The notes below the pieces were generated by a model. That model was not told the origin of the DNA. It did not search any database and was given only the letters and a program-made list of their open reading frames with translations. From the NCBI RefSeq assembly GCF_001434985.1, contig NZ_AZES01000029.1, positions 47,963-111,962 on the forward strand: a DNA stretch of 64,000 nt. Direction: 5' to 3'. This document shows, one piece after another, positions 10,131-18,771 of this stretch. The position numbers and the translations under genes were made by a program. Numbering within the stretch: the first letter of the stretch is position 1; each line of letters opens with the position of its first letter. This DNA is from Companilactobacillus paralimentarius DSM 13238 = JCM 10415 (GTDB lineage Bacteria > Bacillota > Bacilli > Lactobacillales > Lactobacillaceae).

Positions 10131-10592
10131 ATGTCTAATAAAAAAATTTCCATCATCTACCTATTTTTCTTCATCATCCCTTATGTTCTCTGTTTGTCGA
10201 TCATCGGGGTATCATATAACTCATTAGTTCTACACGCTTTGACTTGGAGAATTGTTGTTGGTGGAATTGTGGGAGCTTTTGGTATGTTTGCTGTTAAGGT
10301 AATTGCTCAACGTCCTGTTTTGATTATGTACCGTAGCTCAACTAGAAAAATTCTCAAAGATCTCTTACGTTTTTTTGTACTTGAACGTAACAAAGTTGTC
10401 ATTGGTGCAAATCTTTTTGTTGATTTTTGGCTATCGATGCTAAGCATTTATCTCATTGCTCGTTTTTTACCATTGAGTTTAATCCTTGGTCGTACAATGG
10501 GTTGGTTGGTCTTCTTATTGATGATTTCATTGACTTTAGCATCATATTTGGAATTTGAGTCACTTTCAATTTATACAGAAAAAAAGAAATAA
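10131..10592 (+). CDS. unknown multi-pass membrane protein
   Basis: 153 residues with four predicted membrane segments (about 8-28, 36-60, 92-112, 120-140) and a positively charged loop containing RSSTRKILKDLLRF between the second and third. I do not recognise the family. A GGGAG-like site precedes the ATG. The promoter of the cysteine leader begins only a few bases after its stop, so the downstream operon probably has its own promoter. No function is proposed. Confidence 0.7.
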   Translation: MSNKKISIIYLFFFIIPYVLCLSIIGVSYNSLVLHALTWRIVVGGIVGAFGMFAVKVIAQRPVLIMYRSSTRKILKDLLRFFVLERNKVVIGANLFVDFWLSMLSIYLIARFLPLSLILGRTMGWLVFLLMISLTLASYLEFESLSIYTEKKK

Positions 10593-10595
10593 TCC

Positions 10596-10624
10596 TTGAC
10601 TAATTAATTTTTTAATTGTAAATT
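10596..10624 (+). promoter_or_regulatory. promoter of the cysteine operon leader
   Basis: TTGACT at 10596-10601, a 17-nt spacer and TAAATT at 10619-10624. The expected transcript start near 10631 gives an RNA leader of about 180 nt before the terminator and 210 nt before the first structural gene. Confidence 0.6.
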
Positions 10625-10655
10625 TGAGTCATCTTAATTGCAGGAGGAATTTGAC

Positions 10656-10754
10656 ATGTTGAAATTTAACCAAGAAAACATTAAATCATGTTGTTGTGTA
10701 GTAATTGACAAAAATTACTATACTTTTTCGACATGTCTAATACCACTCAATTGA
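10656..10754 (+). CDS. cysteine-rich leader peptide (attenuator peptide), 32 aa
   Basis: A short ORF with an excellent ribosome-binding site (GGAGG at 10643-10647, 8 nt before ATG). Codons 12-14 are three consecutive TGT (Cys) codons at 10689-10697, inside the peptide segment SCCCVV, and a fourth Cys codon is codon 27. Immediately after the Cys run, TAGTAATT and AATTACTA can form a hairpin. A strong terminator at 10781-10815 follows the leader, ahead of metA-cysK-ABC genes. This is the architecture of ribosome-mediated attenuation: scarce Cys-tRNA would stall the ribosome at the Cys run. Cys-run leader peptides are known in mycobacteria and other Actinobacteria; I know of no description in lactobacilli. 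I did not resolve the antiterminator pairing by hand. Confidence 0.8.
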   Translation: MLKFNQENIKSCCCVVIDKNYYTFSTCLIPLN

Positions 10755-10780
10755 TAAACAAGTAGTGCAAACTGTAAATC

Positions 10781-10815
10781 AAGAGGAGCTGACATTAGTC
10801 GGCTCCTCTTTTTGT
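10781..10815 (+). terminator. attenuator terminator of the cysteine operon
   Basis: AAGAGGAGC and GCTCCTCTT form a 9-bp stem extended inward by TGAC/GTCG to about 13 bp around an ATTA loop, followed by TTTTTG. It lies between the leader peptide stop and the metA start, so it must be bypassed for operon expression. Confidence 0.88.
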
Positions 10816-10841
10816 TTGCCAAACTTAGAAAGGAGATACTT

Positions 10842-11639
10842 GTGGAACCTATTAGAATTGGAATTTTAAATTTAATGCAAAATAAAATCGAAACCATGAA
10901 CAATTTTCAGAAGGCTTTAGACCTTGATAACGTCGAATTAACTTTTTACTATTCAGCCACTCGTTACGTTGATCGTGTACTCGATTCCGAAATAACAGAT
11001 AACATGAAACCTCTAGATTTAGAAGAAGTTAAGGATCTTGATGGTTTTATTATTAGCGGTAGTCCAGTTGAAAAATTAGATTTTCCTCAAGTTTCCTACT
11101 TTGATGAAATCAATGATTTGATTGATCAATTAAATCAGACCAATATTCCACAACTTTATGTCTGTTGGGGCGCCATGGCTGCCCTTAATCGTATATATAA
11201 CATTCAAAAAAAACTTTTACCTCACAAGGTATTCGGAATCTTTCAAAACCAAATTTTAAAGGATTCTAAATATCTTGAAAACATCAGTGACAACTTTCCT
11301 GCACCTCACGCTCGTTATGCCGAAATGGATCACGAAGAAATACAGAATAACCCTCACCTATCAGTCAAAGCTATCAGTGAAAATGGTTTACTAACTTTGG
11401 CCGAAACCGTCGATAAGAATCAAACTTTTATCTTTTCACATTTGGAATATCAAAGAGATGGTTTAGATAAAGAATATCGTCGTGAATTGGCCAGTTCCAA
11501 GGTAAAACATCCACTTCCAGCTTTAAATTACTATTCACCATTAGATAAGAAGCCAACTTTTGCTTGGAAGCAAACACAACTTAACTTTTATCACAATTGG
11601 CTTCAATCAGTTTCAGAATATAAATTAACTACTTGTTAA
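10842..11639 (+). CDS. metA: MetA-family O-acyltransferase, probably O-acetyl-serine/homoserine forming
   Basis: 265 residues from a GTG start at 10842, preceded by AAAGGAG. The upstream TTG at 10812 in the same frame lies inside the attenuator and is rejected. The fold is homoserine O-succinyltransferase/transacetylase type. Catalytic Cys108 is in VCWGAMAAL, and the His200/Glu202 pair is in SHLEY (GHPEY in classic MetA). Glu77 in GSPVEKL occupies the position where Glu is linked to acetyl-CoA and Gly to succinyl-CoA use. It is shorter than classic MetA (~300). It lies 13 bp before cysK behind a Cys leader with no cysE in the operon, so I infer it may supply O-acetylserine; homoserine remains possible. 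Confidence 0.82.
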   Translation: MEPIRIGILNLMQNKIETMNNFQKALDLDNVELTFYYSATRYVDRVLDSEITDNMKPLDLEEVKDLDGFIISGSPVEKLDFPQVSYFDEINDLIDQLNQTNIPQLYVCWGAMAALNRIYNIQKKLLPHKVFGIFQNQILKDSKYLENISDNFPAPHARYAEMDHEEIQNNPHLSVKAISENGLLTLAETVDKNQTFIFSHLEYQRDGLDKEYRRELASSKVKHPLPALNYYSPLDKKPTFAWKQTQLNFYHNWLQSVSEYKLTTC

Positions 11640-11652
11640 GGAGATTATTATT

Positions 11653-12576
11653 ATGACAAAAATTGCTCAAAATATTACAGAACTTATTGGAAATACACCT
11701 ATCGTTAAACTAAACAACGTCGTTCCTGAAGATGCCGCTGACGTTTATGTAAAATTAGAGTTCTTCAATCCTGGCAGCTCTATCAAAGATAGAATTGCTC
11801 TTTCAATGATTGAAGCTGCTGAAAAGACTGGCAAGATCAAGCCTGGTGATACCTTAGTTGAACCTACTTCTGGTAACACTGGTATCGGTTTATCATTAGT
11901 TGCTGCTGCTAAGGGTTACCATTTAATCATTACAATGCCTGAAACAATGAGTATTGAACGTCGTAAGTTAATGCAAGGTTACGGTACTGAATTGATTTTG
12001 ACACCTGGTAAAGATGGTATGGGCGGTGCTATTAAGAAAGCTACTGACCTATCTAAGGAAAATGGCTACTTTATGCCTATGCAATTCCAAAATCCTGCTA
12101 ACCCTGCTATTCATGAAGCTACTACTGGTAAGGAAATCGTTGCAGCTTTCGGCGACACTCCAGTTGATGGTTTTGTAGCCGGTGTCGGTACTGGTGGTAC
12201 TCTTTCTGGCGTTAGTCATGCTCTAACTAAAAAATATCCTAATGTAAAGGTTTGGGCTCTTGAAGCCGCTGAATCTCCCCTGTTAAAGGAAGGAAAAACT
12301 GGTGCTCACAAAATTCAAGGTATCAGTGCCGGCTTCATTCCCGATACACTCGATAAGGATGCCTACTCAGATATAATAGAAGTAACTAGTGACCAAGCTA
12401 TTCAGATGGCACAAGAAGTTAGCCACAAAGAGGGATTTCTACCAGGTATTTCTGCCGGTGCCAATATATATGGAGCCATTCAAATTGCCAAGAAACTTGG
12501 TAAGGGTAAAACTGTTGTTACTGTTGCACCCGATAACGGTGAACGATATTTATCAACTGACTTATTTAAATTTTAG
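11653..12576 (+). CDS. cysK: cysteine synthase (O-acetylserine sulfhydrylase)
   Basis: 307 residues. The PLP lysine is K45 in GSSIKDR, the substrate loop TSGNTG is at 72-77, and GVGTGGT is the phosphate-binding loop. It makes cysteine from O-acetylserine and sulfide. It follows the MetA-like gene by 13 bp with GGAG in the gap. A perfect 10-bp hairpin (AATAGAAAAT, loop GGTA) at about 12614-12637 follows it without a U-tract, and could stabilise or process the mRNA between cysK and the transporter genes. Confidence 0.94.
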   Translation: MTKIAQNITELIGNTPIVKLNNVVPEDAADVYVKLEFFNPGSSIKDRIALSMIEAAEKTGKIKPGDTLVEPTSGNTGIGLSLVAAAKGYHLIITMPETMSIERRKLMQGYGTELILTPGKDGMGGAIKKATDLSKENGYFMPMQFQNPANPAIHEATTGKEIVAAFGDTPVDGFVAGVGTGGTLSGVSHALTKKYPNVKVWALEAAESPLLKEGKTGAHKIQGISAGFIPDTLDKDAYSDIIEVTSDQAIQMAQEVSHKEGFLPGISAGANIYGAIQIAKKLGKGKTVVTVAPDNGERYLSTDLFKF

Positions 12577-12656
12577 AAGTCATATCTTTTTTAAGTATTT
12601 TTATTTTATGAGAGAATAGAAAATGGTAATTTTCTATTAGAGGGGGATTTTTTATA

Positions 12657-13439
12657 ATGAAAAAGCGTATAGCTTTAATTTTAACAATGATTGCGGCCTT
12701 TGTTTTGGTTCTAACTGGTTGCTCAAACAAGAGTGCTAACAGTGATACTAAAACTGATGGTACTTTAACTATCGGTTTGGAAGGTACTTATGCACCTTAT
12801 TCATACCGTGATAATGGTAAATTAAAAGGATTCGAAGTTGATCTTGGTAAGGCCATTGCTAAGAAACTTGATCTAAAGGCTAAATTTGTTCCAACAAAAT
12901 GGGACTCATTAATTGCCGGTTTAAATTCTAATACTTTCGATGTTGTTTTGAACAACGTTGCAAAGAACCCATCACGTGAGAAACACTACATCTTCTCAAC
13001 ACCTTACATTTATTCAAAATCTGTCATTATTACTAAAGATGGCACAGGAATTAATTCTGTAAATGATATTAAAGGTAAGAAGATTTCTGCTGGTACTGGT
13101 ACTGACAACTATAATCATGCCGAAAAATTTGGTGCTAAAGTTGTTCCTGCAGCCGATTTCCAAACTGACATGTCAATGATCAATCAAGGACGTGTTGCTG
13201 GTGCCTTCAATTCTAAGGAAGCCTTCTTATATTGGAAGGAAAGTCATAAGAACACTGATTTGAAATACATTACTATTCCAAATAGCAAACTTGAACCATC
13301 AGAAATTGCACCAATTTACAACAAGAAATCAACTCATCTACGTAACCGTGTAAATAAAGCTATCAAAGAACTATATAAAGACGGTACAATGAAGAAGCTT
13401 TCTAATAAATACTTCGGTGAAGATATCACCAAAAAATAA
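12657..13439 (+). CDS. amino-acid ABC transporter substrate-binding lipoprotein, probably cystine
   Basis: 260 residues. A lipoprotein signal ends in LTGC with lipidated Cys22, followed by a family-3 solute-binding domain: GLEGTYAPYSYRDNGKLKGF near the start and DGTMKKLSNKYFG at the end. It starts the transporter half of the Cys-leader operon, ahead of a permease and an ATPase. Cystine is the likely ligand because of this context and the resemblance to TcyJ/TcyA-type proteins; the ligand cannot be proved from sequence. Confidence 0.9.
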   Translation: MKKRIALILTMIAAFVLVLTGCSNKSANSDTKTDGTLTIGLEGTYAPYSYRDNGKLKGFEVDLGKAIAKKLDLKAKFVPTKWDSLIAGLNSNTFDVVLNNVAKNPSREKHYIFSTPYIYSKSVIITKDGTGINSVNDIKGKKISAGTGTDNYNHAEKFGAKVVPAADFQTDMSMINQGRVAGAFNSKEAFLYWKESHKNTDLKYITIPNSKLEPSEIAPIYNKKSTHLRNRVNKAIKELYKDGTMKKLSNKYFGEDITKK

Positions 13440-13470
13440 ACTTTAAAATTATCGAGGGGGTTATAACTTC

Positions 13471-14166
13471 ATGTGGCACACTATCATTACTTCGTTACCG
13501 GCAATGATTTCTGCAATGTTGCAGTATACCATTCCGTTGGCCATCATTTCTTTTATCTTTGGCCTGATCTTAGCCGTATTAACAGCTCTAATTAAATTTA
13601 TCCAACCGAGTGAAAACAAATTAATCAAATATCCTTGGTTAGTACTTCGTGCGATTGCTAACTTCTATGTTTGGTTATTCCGTTCTACTCCACTGTTGGT
13701 TCAATTGTTCATTATCTTCTTTGGTCTTCCAAGTGCTGGCGTTCAACTATCACCATTCATTGCTGCCGTAATTGGTTTCTCATTGAATACTGGAGCCTAT
13801 GCTTCAGAAACGATTCGTTCAGCCTTGTTATCAGTTCCGCAAGATCAATGGGATGCAGCTTTTACATTGAACTTTACGACTAAGCAAACATTAATGAAGA
13901 TTGTGTTGCCACAAGCTGTTAGAATTGCTCTACCACCACTATCCAATTCATTCATTGGTTTAGTGAAAGATACATCTCTAGCCAGTTCCATTACAATTTT
14001 GGAAATGTTCCAAGTCAGTCAACAAATCACTGCTAAAAACTTCCAACCATTATTAATGTACTCATTGGCTGCTTTCTTGTATGCTGTTGTCTGCTCGTTA
14101 CTTACTCTATTGCAACATTATCTCGAACGGAGAACTTCAAAATACGTTAAAGGAAGTGAAGCTTAA
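13471..14166 (+). CDS. amino-acid ABC transporter permease
   Basis: 231 residues with five or six membrane segments and the His/Glu/Gln-type permease core (WLFRSTPLLVQLF, then the EAA-loop region around PQDQWDAAFTLN and IVLPQAVRIALPPL). It forms the membrane channel with the lipoprotein and ATPase on either side. Its stop overlaps the ATPase start as TAATG, which implies coupled translation. Cystine import is inferred from the operon. Confidence 0.92.
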   Translation: MWHTIITSLPAMISAMLQYTIPLAIISFIFGLILAVLTALIKFIQPSENKLIKYPWLVLRAIANFYVWLFRSTPLLVQLFIIFFGLPSAGVQLSPFIAAVIGFSLNTGAYASETIRSALLSVPQDQWDAAFTLNFTTKQTLMKIVLPQAVRIALPPLSNSFIGLVKDTSLASSITILEMFQVSQQITAKNFQPLLMYSLAAFLYAVVCSLLTLLQHYLERRTSKYVKGSEA

Positions 14167-14912
14167 TGATTTCATTAAAGAATATTGTTAAAACCTATGG
14201 TAAAAAACAAGTCCTTAAAAATCTTAGTGTTGACTTCCCTGATGGTAAAACAACGGTTATTCTGGGACCTTCTGGTTCTGGTAAGTCGACACTACTAAGA
14301 TCACTTGATCTTTTAGTTCGACCTGAGAGTGGAACCTTAAGTTTCTCTGATCTACAACTCGATTATTCCAAACCTGTTTCTAAAAAGCTCAGTTTTGATG
14401 TTCGTAAAAAAACTAGTATGGTTTTTCAAAATTGGAATCTCTTTCCTAATTTGACTGTAATTAAGAACATCACTACTGCTCCTGAAACAGTGCTTGGTAA
14501 ATCCAAAAAAGAAACTGAAGAACGTGCTCATAAATTACTTGCTCAAGTTGGATTGTCAGAATATGCTGATCGTTATCCTAGCCAACTATCCGGTGGACAA
14601 CAACAACGTATATCAATTTGCCGTGCTTTAGCAATGGACCCCGAATACATCCTTTTGGATGAACCCACCAGTGCCCTTGATCCAGAATTAGAAACACAAG
14701 TTCTTTTGATTTTGGAGGAGCTAAGTAAGATGGGCCAGGCAATGATCATTGTTACTCATAACATGGAGTTTGCTCGTTCAGTCGCTGACAAAATTGTCTT
14801 CGTTGAAGATGGCGACATTCTCTTTGACGGTTCTCCGGATGAATTCTTCAATCACCCAACAACAAGAATTAAAGACTTTCTGTCAGGTATCTCATTTAAC
14901 GAAGAAAAATAG
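14166..14912 (+). CDS. amino-acid ABC transporter ATP-binding protein
   Basis: 248 residues. Walker A is GPSGSGKST (34-42), the signature is LSGGQQQRIS, Walker B is YILLDEPTSALD and the switch His is in VTHNMEF. It drives the permease encoded just upstream and is the last gene of the Cys-leader operon, which ends at the strong terminator at 14914-14970. Confidence 0.94.
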   Translation: MISLKNIVKTYGKKQVLKNLSVDFPDGKTTVILGPSGSGKSTLLRSLDLLVRPESGTLSFSDLQLDYSKPVSKKLSFDVRKKTSMVFQNWNLFPNLTVIKNITTAPETVLGKSKKETEERAHKLLAQVGLSEYADRYPSQLSGGQQQRISICRALAMDPEYILLDEPTSALDPELETQVLLILEELSKMGQAMIIVTHNMEFARSVADKIVFVEDGDILFDGSPDEFFNHPTTRIKDFLSGISFNEEK

Positions 14913-14913
14913 T

Positions 14914-14970
14914 AATAATCCCTAATAAAAAAGCAGCCAATAAATGGCTGCTTTTTTGCTAGGGATTATT
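14914..14970. terminator. long bidirectional terminator
   Basis: Nested inverted repeats: AATAATCCCTA with TAGGGATTATT outside, and AAAGCAGCCA with TGGCTGCTTT inside, flanked by A and T runs. It serves both the ABC operon (+) and the converging phosphatase genes (-). The phosphatase stop codon is within the outer arm. Confidence 0.9.
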
Positions 14971-15541
14971 TTACTTGCTCAACAAATTCAAATCTATCAT
15001 TATCGAAAGTTAATTTAAGTACAGCACAATTATGAAAGCTGATCTTCTTAGCAATCTTTTCCATTGAGAATAATGACTGCATAAACATTAACATCACTGC
15101 TCCATGACAAACTACTAATGCATTTTCATCATCAGATACTTGTGACATTGTCTTCTTAAGAGTCTCAACAACACGAGCTTGAAATTCTATAGCTGACTCA
15201 CCACCAAATTCAACAAAGAAATCACCATAAGAACCGTCAGTATAGTAAGTTTGAGGTAAGAGTGCTTCACTTTCACCTTCAAAAATACCAAAATCCCATT
15301 CCTTAACTCCTTTTAAACGTTGATAAGGTTGATCAGTTACTAATTCCAAAGTATCGGAAGCACGTTCTTGTGTTGATGAAAAGCAATGATCAAAGTGCAT
15401 TTGATGTTCTACAAAAAATTGCTTTGTTGCTTTAGCATCCTCAATTCCCTTAACTGTTAAAGGTGAATCACAGGCTCCCTGTGTTTTTTCTAGTTTATTA
15501 AACAGCGTTTGTCCATGACGCATCAAATATAGTGTCTTCAT
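14966..15541 (-). CDS. histidine phosphatase family protein (tandem copy 3)
   Basis: 191 residues of the phosphoglycerate-mutase-like superfamily. The catalytic RHG motif is at about residues 8-10 (LMRHGQTLFN), with SSTQERASDT, a conserved KEWDFGIFEGE and the second histidine in VCHGAV. It is the most downstream of three adjacent paralogues (14966-16785) that share the CDSPLT and QPYQRLKG segments. The substrate is unknown; the family includes sugar-phosphate and nucleotide phosphatases. GGGAGAG precedes the ATG. An 85-bp gap separates it from the next copy. Confidence 0.88.
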   Translation of the reverse strand: MKTLYLMRHGQTLFNKLEKTQGACDSPLTVKGIEDAKATKQFFVEHQMHFDHCFSSTQERASDTLELVTDQPYQRLKGVKEWDFGIFEGESEALLPQTYYTDGSYGDFFVEFGGESAIEFQARVVETLKKTMSQVSDDENALVVCHGAVMLMFMQSLFSMEKIAKKISFHNCAVLKLTFDNDRFEFVEQVK

Positions 15542-15626
15542 CTCAATTTCTCTCCCAAAATCTGATATACGCCTAGAATACGCGACTTTTACTTTTGAAA
15601 CTACAAATTTAAGTCGAAAATTAAAA

Positions 15627-16211
15627 TCAATTTACCACATTGATTGTTTTAAGATATTTAAATTCGTTATTCTCAAATTCGAACTTCAAAACAGAACAAT
15701 TCTTCATTTCTACGTGCTTGACGATTTCCTTCAGTGGAATCCAATTCTTCAAGAATAAATAAATTGAAGCACCATGGCCTACGATTAAGATTTTTTGATT
15801 ATCTTTACGATTCATAATATCAGTCAAAACTCTTACCATTCGTGCTTGAACGGCATCTGCTGAATCACCACCGTACGGAACAAAAGCATCTCCGACTGAA
15901 CCAATTTTTGAATCATATTTAGGATTTAGTCGTTGATTCTCACCTTCAAAGACACCAAAATTCCATTCTTTTAATCCCTTCAAACGCTGGTAGGGCTGAT
16001 TAGTTACTAATTCTAAAGTGTTGGAGGCTCGTTCCTGCGTTGACGAATAGGCGTGGTCAAATTCTATTTGATTATCCTTAAAGTACTGACCAACTCTTTT
16101 AGCATCGGCAATGCCCTTTGAGGTCAAAGGCGAATCGCAGACGCCCTGAATCTTACCTAATGCATTAAATTGTGTCTGTCCATGTCGCATTAAATATAAG
16201 GTTTTGACCAT
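15627..16211 (-). CDS. histidine phosphatase family protein (tandem copy 2)
   Basis: 194 residues, RHG at about 9-11 and a VGHGAS second histidine. It shares long identical stretches with the copy at 16213, for example KEWNFGVFEGE and YSSTQERAS, so this is a recent local duplication. It starts 1 bp after the stop of that copy, implying a polycistronic message. Substrate unknown. Confidence 0.88.
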   Translation of the reverse strand: MVKTLYLMRHGQTQFNALGKIQGVCDSPLTSKGIADAKRVGQYFKDNQIEFDHAYSSTQERASNTLELVTNQPYQRLKGLKEWNFGVFEGENQRLNPKYDSKIGSVGDAFVPYGGDSADAVQARMVRVLTDIMNRKDNQKILIVGHGASIYLFLKNWIPLKEIVKHVEMKNCSVLKFEFENNEFKYLKTINVVN

Positions 16212-16212
16212 T

Positions 16213-16785
16213 CTAATTCACTTCAATCGTTTTCTGATATTTGAAAATACCTTGATCATATTCGAATTCAATTACCGAACAATTAGTAATGTGTGGCAAT
16301 CGTTCAGTGATCCACTTCAATGTAAACATATGAATAGCTCCACCGTGGCTAACAGCTAAGACGTTTTGACCGTCTGTTGCCTGCTCCATAACATTAGTTA
16401 ATGTTCGATTGATTCTACTTTGTACTTCATTGGCAGCTTCCCCTTTGTAGGGTACAAAGAAATCACCATATGAACCTATTTTAGGATCAGATTTGGGATT
16501 TAATTTTTCACTTTCACCTTCAAAGACACCAAAATTCCATTCTTTTAACCCTTTAAGCCGTTGATACGGTTGATTAGTTACCAATTCTAAGGTATCGGAA
16601 GCTCTTTCTTGAGTTGATGAATATGCATGATCAAAAGTTAATTGATGTTCTTTAAAATATTGACCAACCTTTTTAGCATCGGCAATTCCTTTTGGCGTTA
16701 ATGGAGAATCGCATGCTCCCTGAATTTTATGTAGTTCATTAAATTGAGTTTGTCCATGGCGCATTAAATAAAGTTTTTTTGTCAT
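16213..16785 (-). CDS. histidine phosphatase family protein (tandem copy 1)
   Basis: 190 residues, RHG at about 9-11 (LMRHGQTQFNE) and SHGGAIHMF around the second histidine. It is the first of the three tandem paralogues and begins 1 bp after the amidohydrolase stop. All catalytic residues visible to me are present in each copy, so none looks like a decayed duplicate. Confidence 0.88.
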   Translation of the reverse strand: MTKKLYLMRHGQTQFNELHKIQGACDSPLTPKGIADAKKVGQYFKEHQLTFDHAYSSTQERASDTLELVTNQPYQRLKGLKEWNFGVFEGESEKLNPKSDPKIGSYGDFFVPYKGEAANEVQSRINRTLTNVMEQATDGQNVLAVSHGGAIHMFTLKWITERLPHITNCSVIEFEYDQGIFKYQKTIEVN

Positions 16786-16786
16786 T

Positions 16787-17698
16787 CTATTTCTCCTTCA
16801 ACAGATTAATAAAATTCTTTTGATAAATATTGTCTTTTTGAGTATCAGTAATGTTCATTTCATCAATTGCTTGCATGATTTCTTTGGTTGCTCCATTAGG
16901 CATTACGGCAAAAGGCGCATCTGTCCCAAAGACTAAATGTTTTGAACCATAAAAGTCTAGTGCTAATTCTAAAGCCTTAGGATTACCCAGAATTGCTGTA
17001 TCAACATAAAACTTCTTAAAATCCTCATAATGTTTAGGCAAAGTATATTTAATCCGTCCAGCAAAAAATGGCACCATTGCTCCTGCATGATGAACGATTA
17101 TCTTTAAATCAGAATACTTTTCGAAATAATCAGCCGAAACAAGTTGGTACATGGCTTGTGTTAATTCATATTCCCAGCTGAAAGTCAGATTGTTATCTGG
17201 CTTTCTATCATCAAACACGGGATGTAACCAAATTGGAACATTTAATTTTGCAGCTATTTTAAACACTCCTTCAAATTCTGGGTCAGCAATCGACTTTCCT
17301 AAAGCTCTTGTAAAAATTTGAATTCCCACTAAAGATGAATTTTTAGAAACTTCCTGAATGATTCTGATGGTCTCATCCAGATTATTCATAGGTACCATTG
17401 CTACAACTGATTCAAAAATATCGGCATTGTCTTTTTGAATCTGTATCATTTCTTCATTGGCATCCCAGCACATTCGAGCAGACTTTTCTCCATCAAAATA
17501 ATCTTCAGGATTTAAATTAACGTTTGAAATAACCTGTTTAACATTCTGAGGAAAGTCGTGATGACGCAATTTTAAATCTGTTAAAGATGGAATCTGCAAA
17601 AAAAGATTGTCCTCAATAATACTGGGGACATCTTTTTTAATACTCTTCAACAGATTGGCTGGCAAAACGTGTGCAAAAACATCTAATTTTTGACTCAT
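16787..17698 (-). CDS. amidohydrolase-2 (ACMSD-like TIM barrel) protein
   Basis: About 303 residues. I use the ATG at 17698 (MSQKLDVFAHVLP), which has GGATAGGTG upstream; the earlier ATG at 17725 overlaps the previous stop and lacks a site. The N-terminal strand reads DVFAH where many relatives have DxHxH, the metal ligands WLHP and HHAGAM follow, and FGTDAPF supplies the catalytic Asp. Family members hydrolyse or decarboxylate small carboxylic acids. It is embedded with two aldo/keto reductases and three phosphatases, which suggests a shared catabolic or detoxification role that I cannot define. Confidence 0.82.
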   Translation of the reverse strand: MSQKLDVFAHVLPANLLKSIKKDVPSIIEDNLFLQIPSLTDLKLRHHDFPQNVKQVISNVNLNPEDYFDGEKSARMCWDANEEMIQIQKDNADIFESVVAMVPMNNLDETIRIIQEVSKNSSLVGIQIFTRALGKSIADPEFEGVFKIAAKLNVPIWLHPVFDDRKPDNNLTFSWEYELTQAMYQLVSADYFEKYSDLKIIVHHAGAMVPFFAGRIKYTLPKHYEDFKKFYVDTAILGNPKALELALDFYGSKHLVFGTDAPFAVMPNGATKEIMQAIDEMNITDTQKDNIYQKNFINLLKEK

Positions 17699-17724
17699 AA
17701 TTTTTTCACCTATCCTATCAATCA

Positions 17725-18735
17725 TTAACGAGTAAAATCATTTTCTTCTTTAGTAAAAGCACCGACTAACTTATGTGGTAAATATGGTGCTTCCATATAT
17801 CTCACATCTTCATTATCCAATTTAATATTCAAAGCATCAACGGTACTGGCCAAATGATCTGGATTAGTTGCACCAATGATTGGGGCCACAACTTGTTTCT
17901 TTTGCAGTAACCAAGCAATGGCAACTTGAGCCATCGTAACATGATGTTTAGTTGCTACTTCCGAAACTCGTTTAACAATTTCCATATCGTTTTGTTCCGC
18001 ATTATTATATTTACTTTCAGCAACCTTATCAGTCTGAGCACGTTTAGTCTTACCATCCCAAGTTGAACGTGTCAGGTGTCCTGAGGCTAAGGGACTATAT
18101 GGTGTTATCGCAATATTTTCGTCTTCACAAAGTGGGAGCATCTCACGTTCTTCCTCACGGTATAAGAGGTTCAGGTGATCTTGCATTGAAACAAATTCAG
18201 TCCAATTATGTTCTCTAGCAACCGCTTGGGCACGTTCAAATTGCCAAGAATACATGGCTGAAGCTCCAATATATCTAGCTTTTCCTGATTTAACTACATC
18301 ATGCAAAGCTTCCATAGTTTCTTCAATTGGAGTGTTGTAATCCCAGCGATGAATGATATACAGATCAACATAATCCATATCTAATCGTTTTAAACTTTTA
18401 TCAATTTGAGTCATGATAGCTTTACGTGATAATCCGTGTTGGTTAGGTTTATCAGATTGGCTGAAGAATACCTTTGTAGCGACTACTACTTCATCACGAT
18501 TAGCATACTTTTTTAATGCTCTTCCTAAAAACTCTTCACTATCACCGTAAGAATAAATATTGGCCGTATCAAAAAAATTGATTCCCAAATCTAAAGCTTT
18601 TTTAACCACTTGTTCACTTTTATCATAGTCAATAGCCCAAGGGAAAACACCTGTTTCTGGGCGTCCAAAGCCCATTGTTCCTAAACAGATCCTTGAAACA
18701 TCCAATCCTGTATTACCCAGTTTACGATAATCCAT
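17725..18735 (-). CDS. aldo/keto reductase
   Basis: About 336 residues from the ATG at 18735, preceded by AAAGGAG; an in-frame TTG at 18753 is upstream of that site and is rejected. The AKR tetrad is visible: Asp in FFDTANIYSYG, Tyr in the same motif, Lys in VVATKVF and His in IIHRWD. It is an NADPH-dependent carbonyl reductase of the YajO/Tas-like branch. It belongs to the same minus-strand run as the neighbouring AKR and amidohydrolase. Confidence 0.9.
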   Translation of the reverse strand: MDYRKLGNTGLDVSRICLGTMGFGRPETGVFPWAIDYDKSEQVVKKALDLGINFFDTANIYSYGDSEEFLGRALKKYANRDEVVVATKVFFSQSDKPNQHGLSRKAIMTQIDKSLKRLDMDYVDLYIIHRWDYNTPIEETMEALHDVVKSGKARYIGASAMYSWQFERAQAVAREHNWTEFVSMQDHLNLLYREEEREMLPLCEDENIAITPYSPLASGHLTRSTWDGKTKRAQTDKVAESKYNNAEQNDMEIVKRVSEVATKHHVTMAQVAIAWLLQKKQVVAPIIGATNPDHLASTVDALNIKLDNEDVRYMEAPYLPHKLVGAFTKEENDFTR

Positions 18736-18771
18736 TATTGTCTCCTTTACCAAAATTCATTTAATAACTCT

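Noticed and set aside
10592..10812. T-box for cysteine
   Set aside because: No AGGGTGGNACCGCG-type T-box sequence or specifier loop was seen; a translated Cys leader is present instead.
10812..10841. TTG start giving a longer MetA-like protein
   Set aside because: It lies in the tail of the attenuator terminator; the GTG at 10842 has the AAGGAG site.
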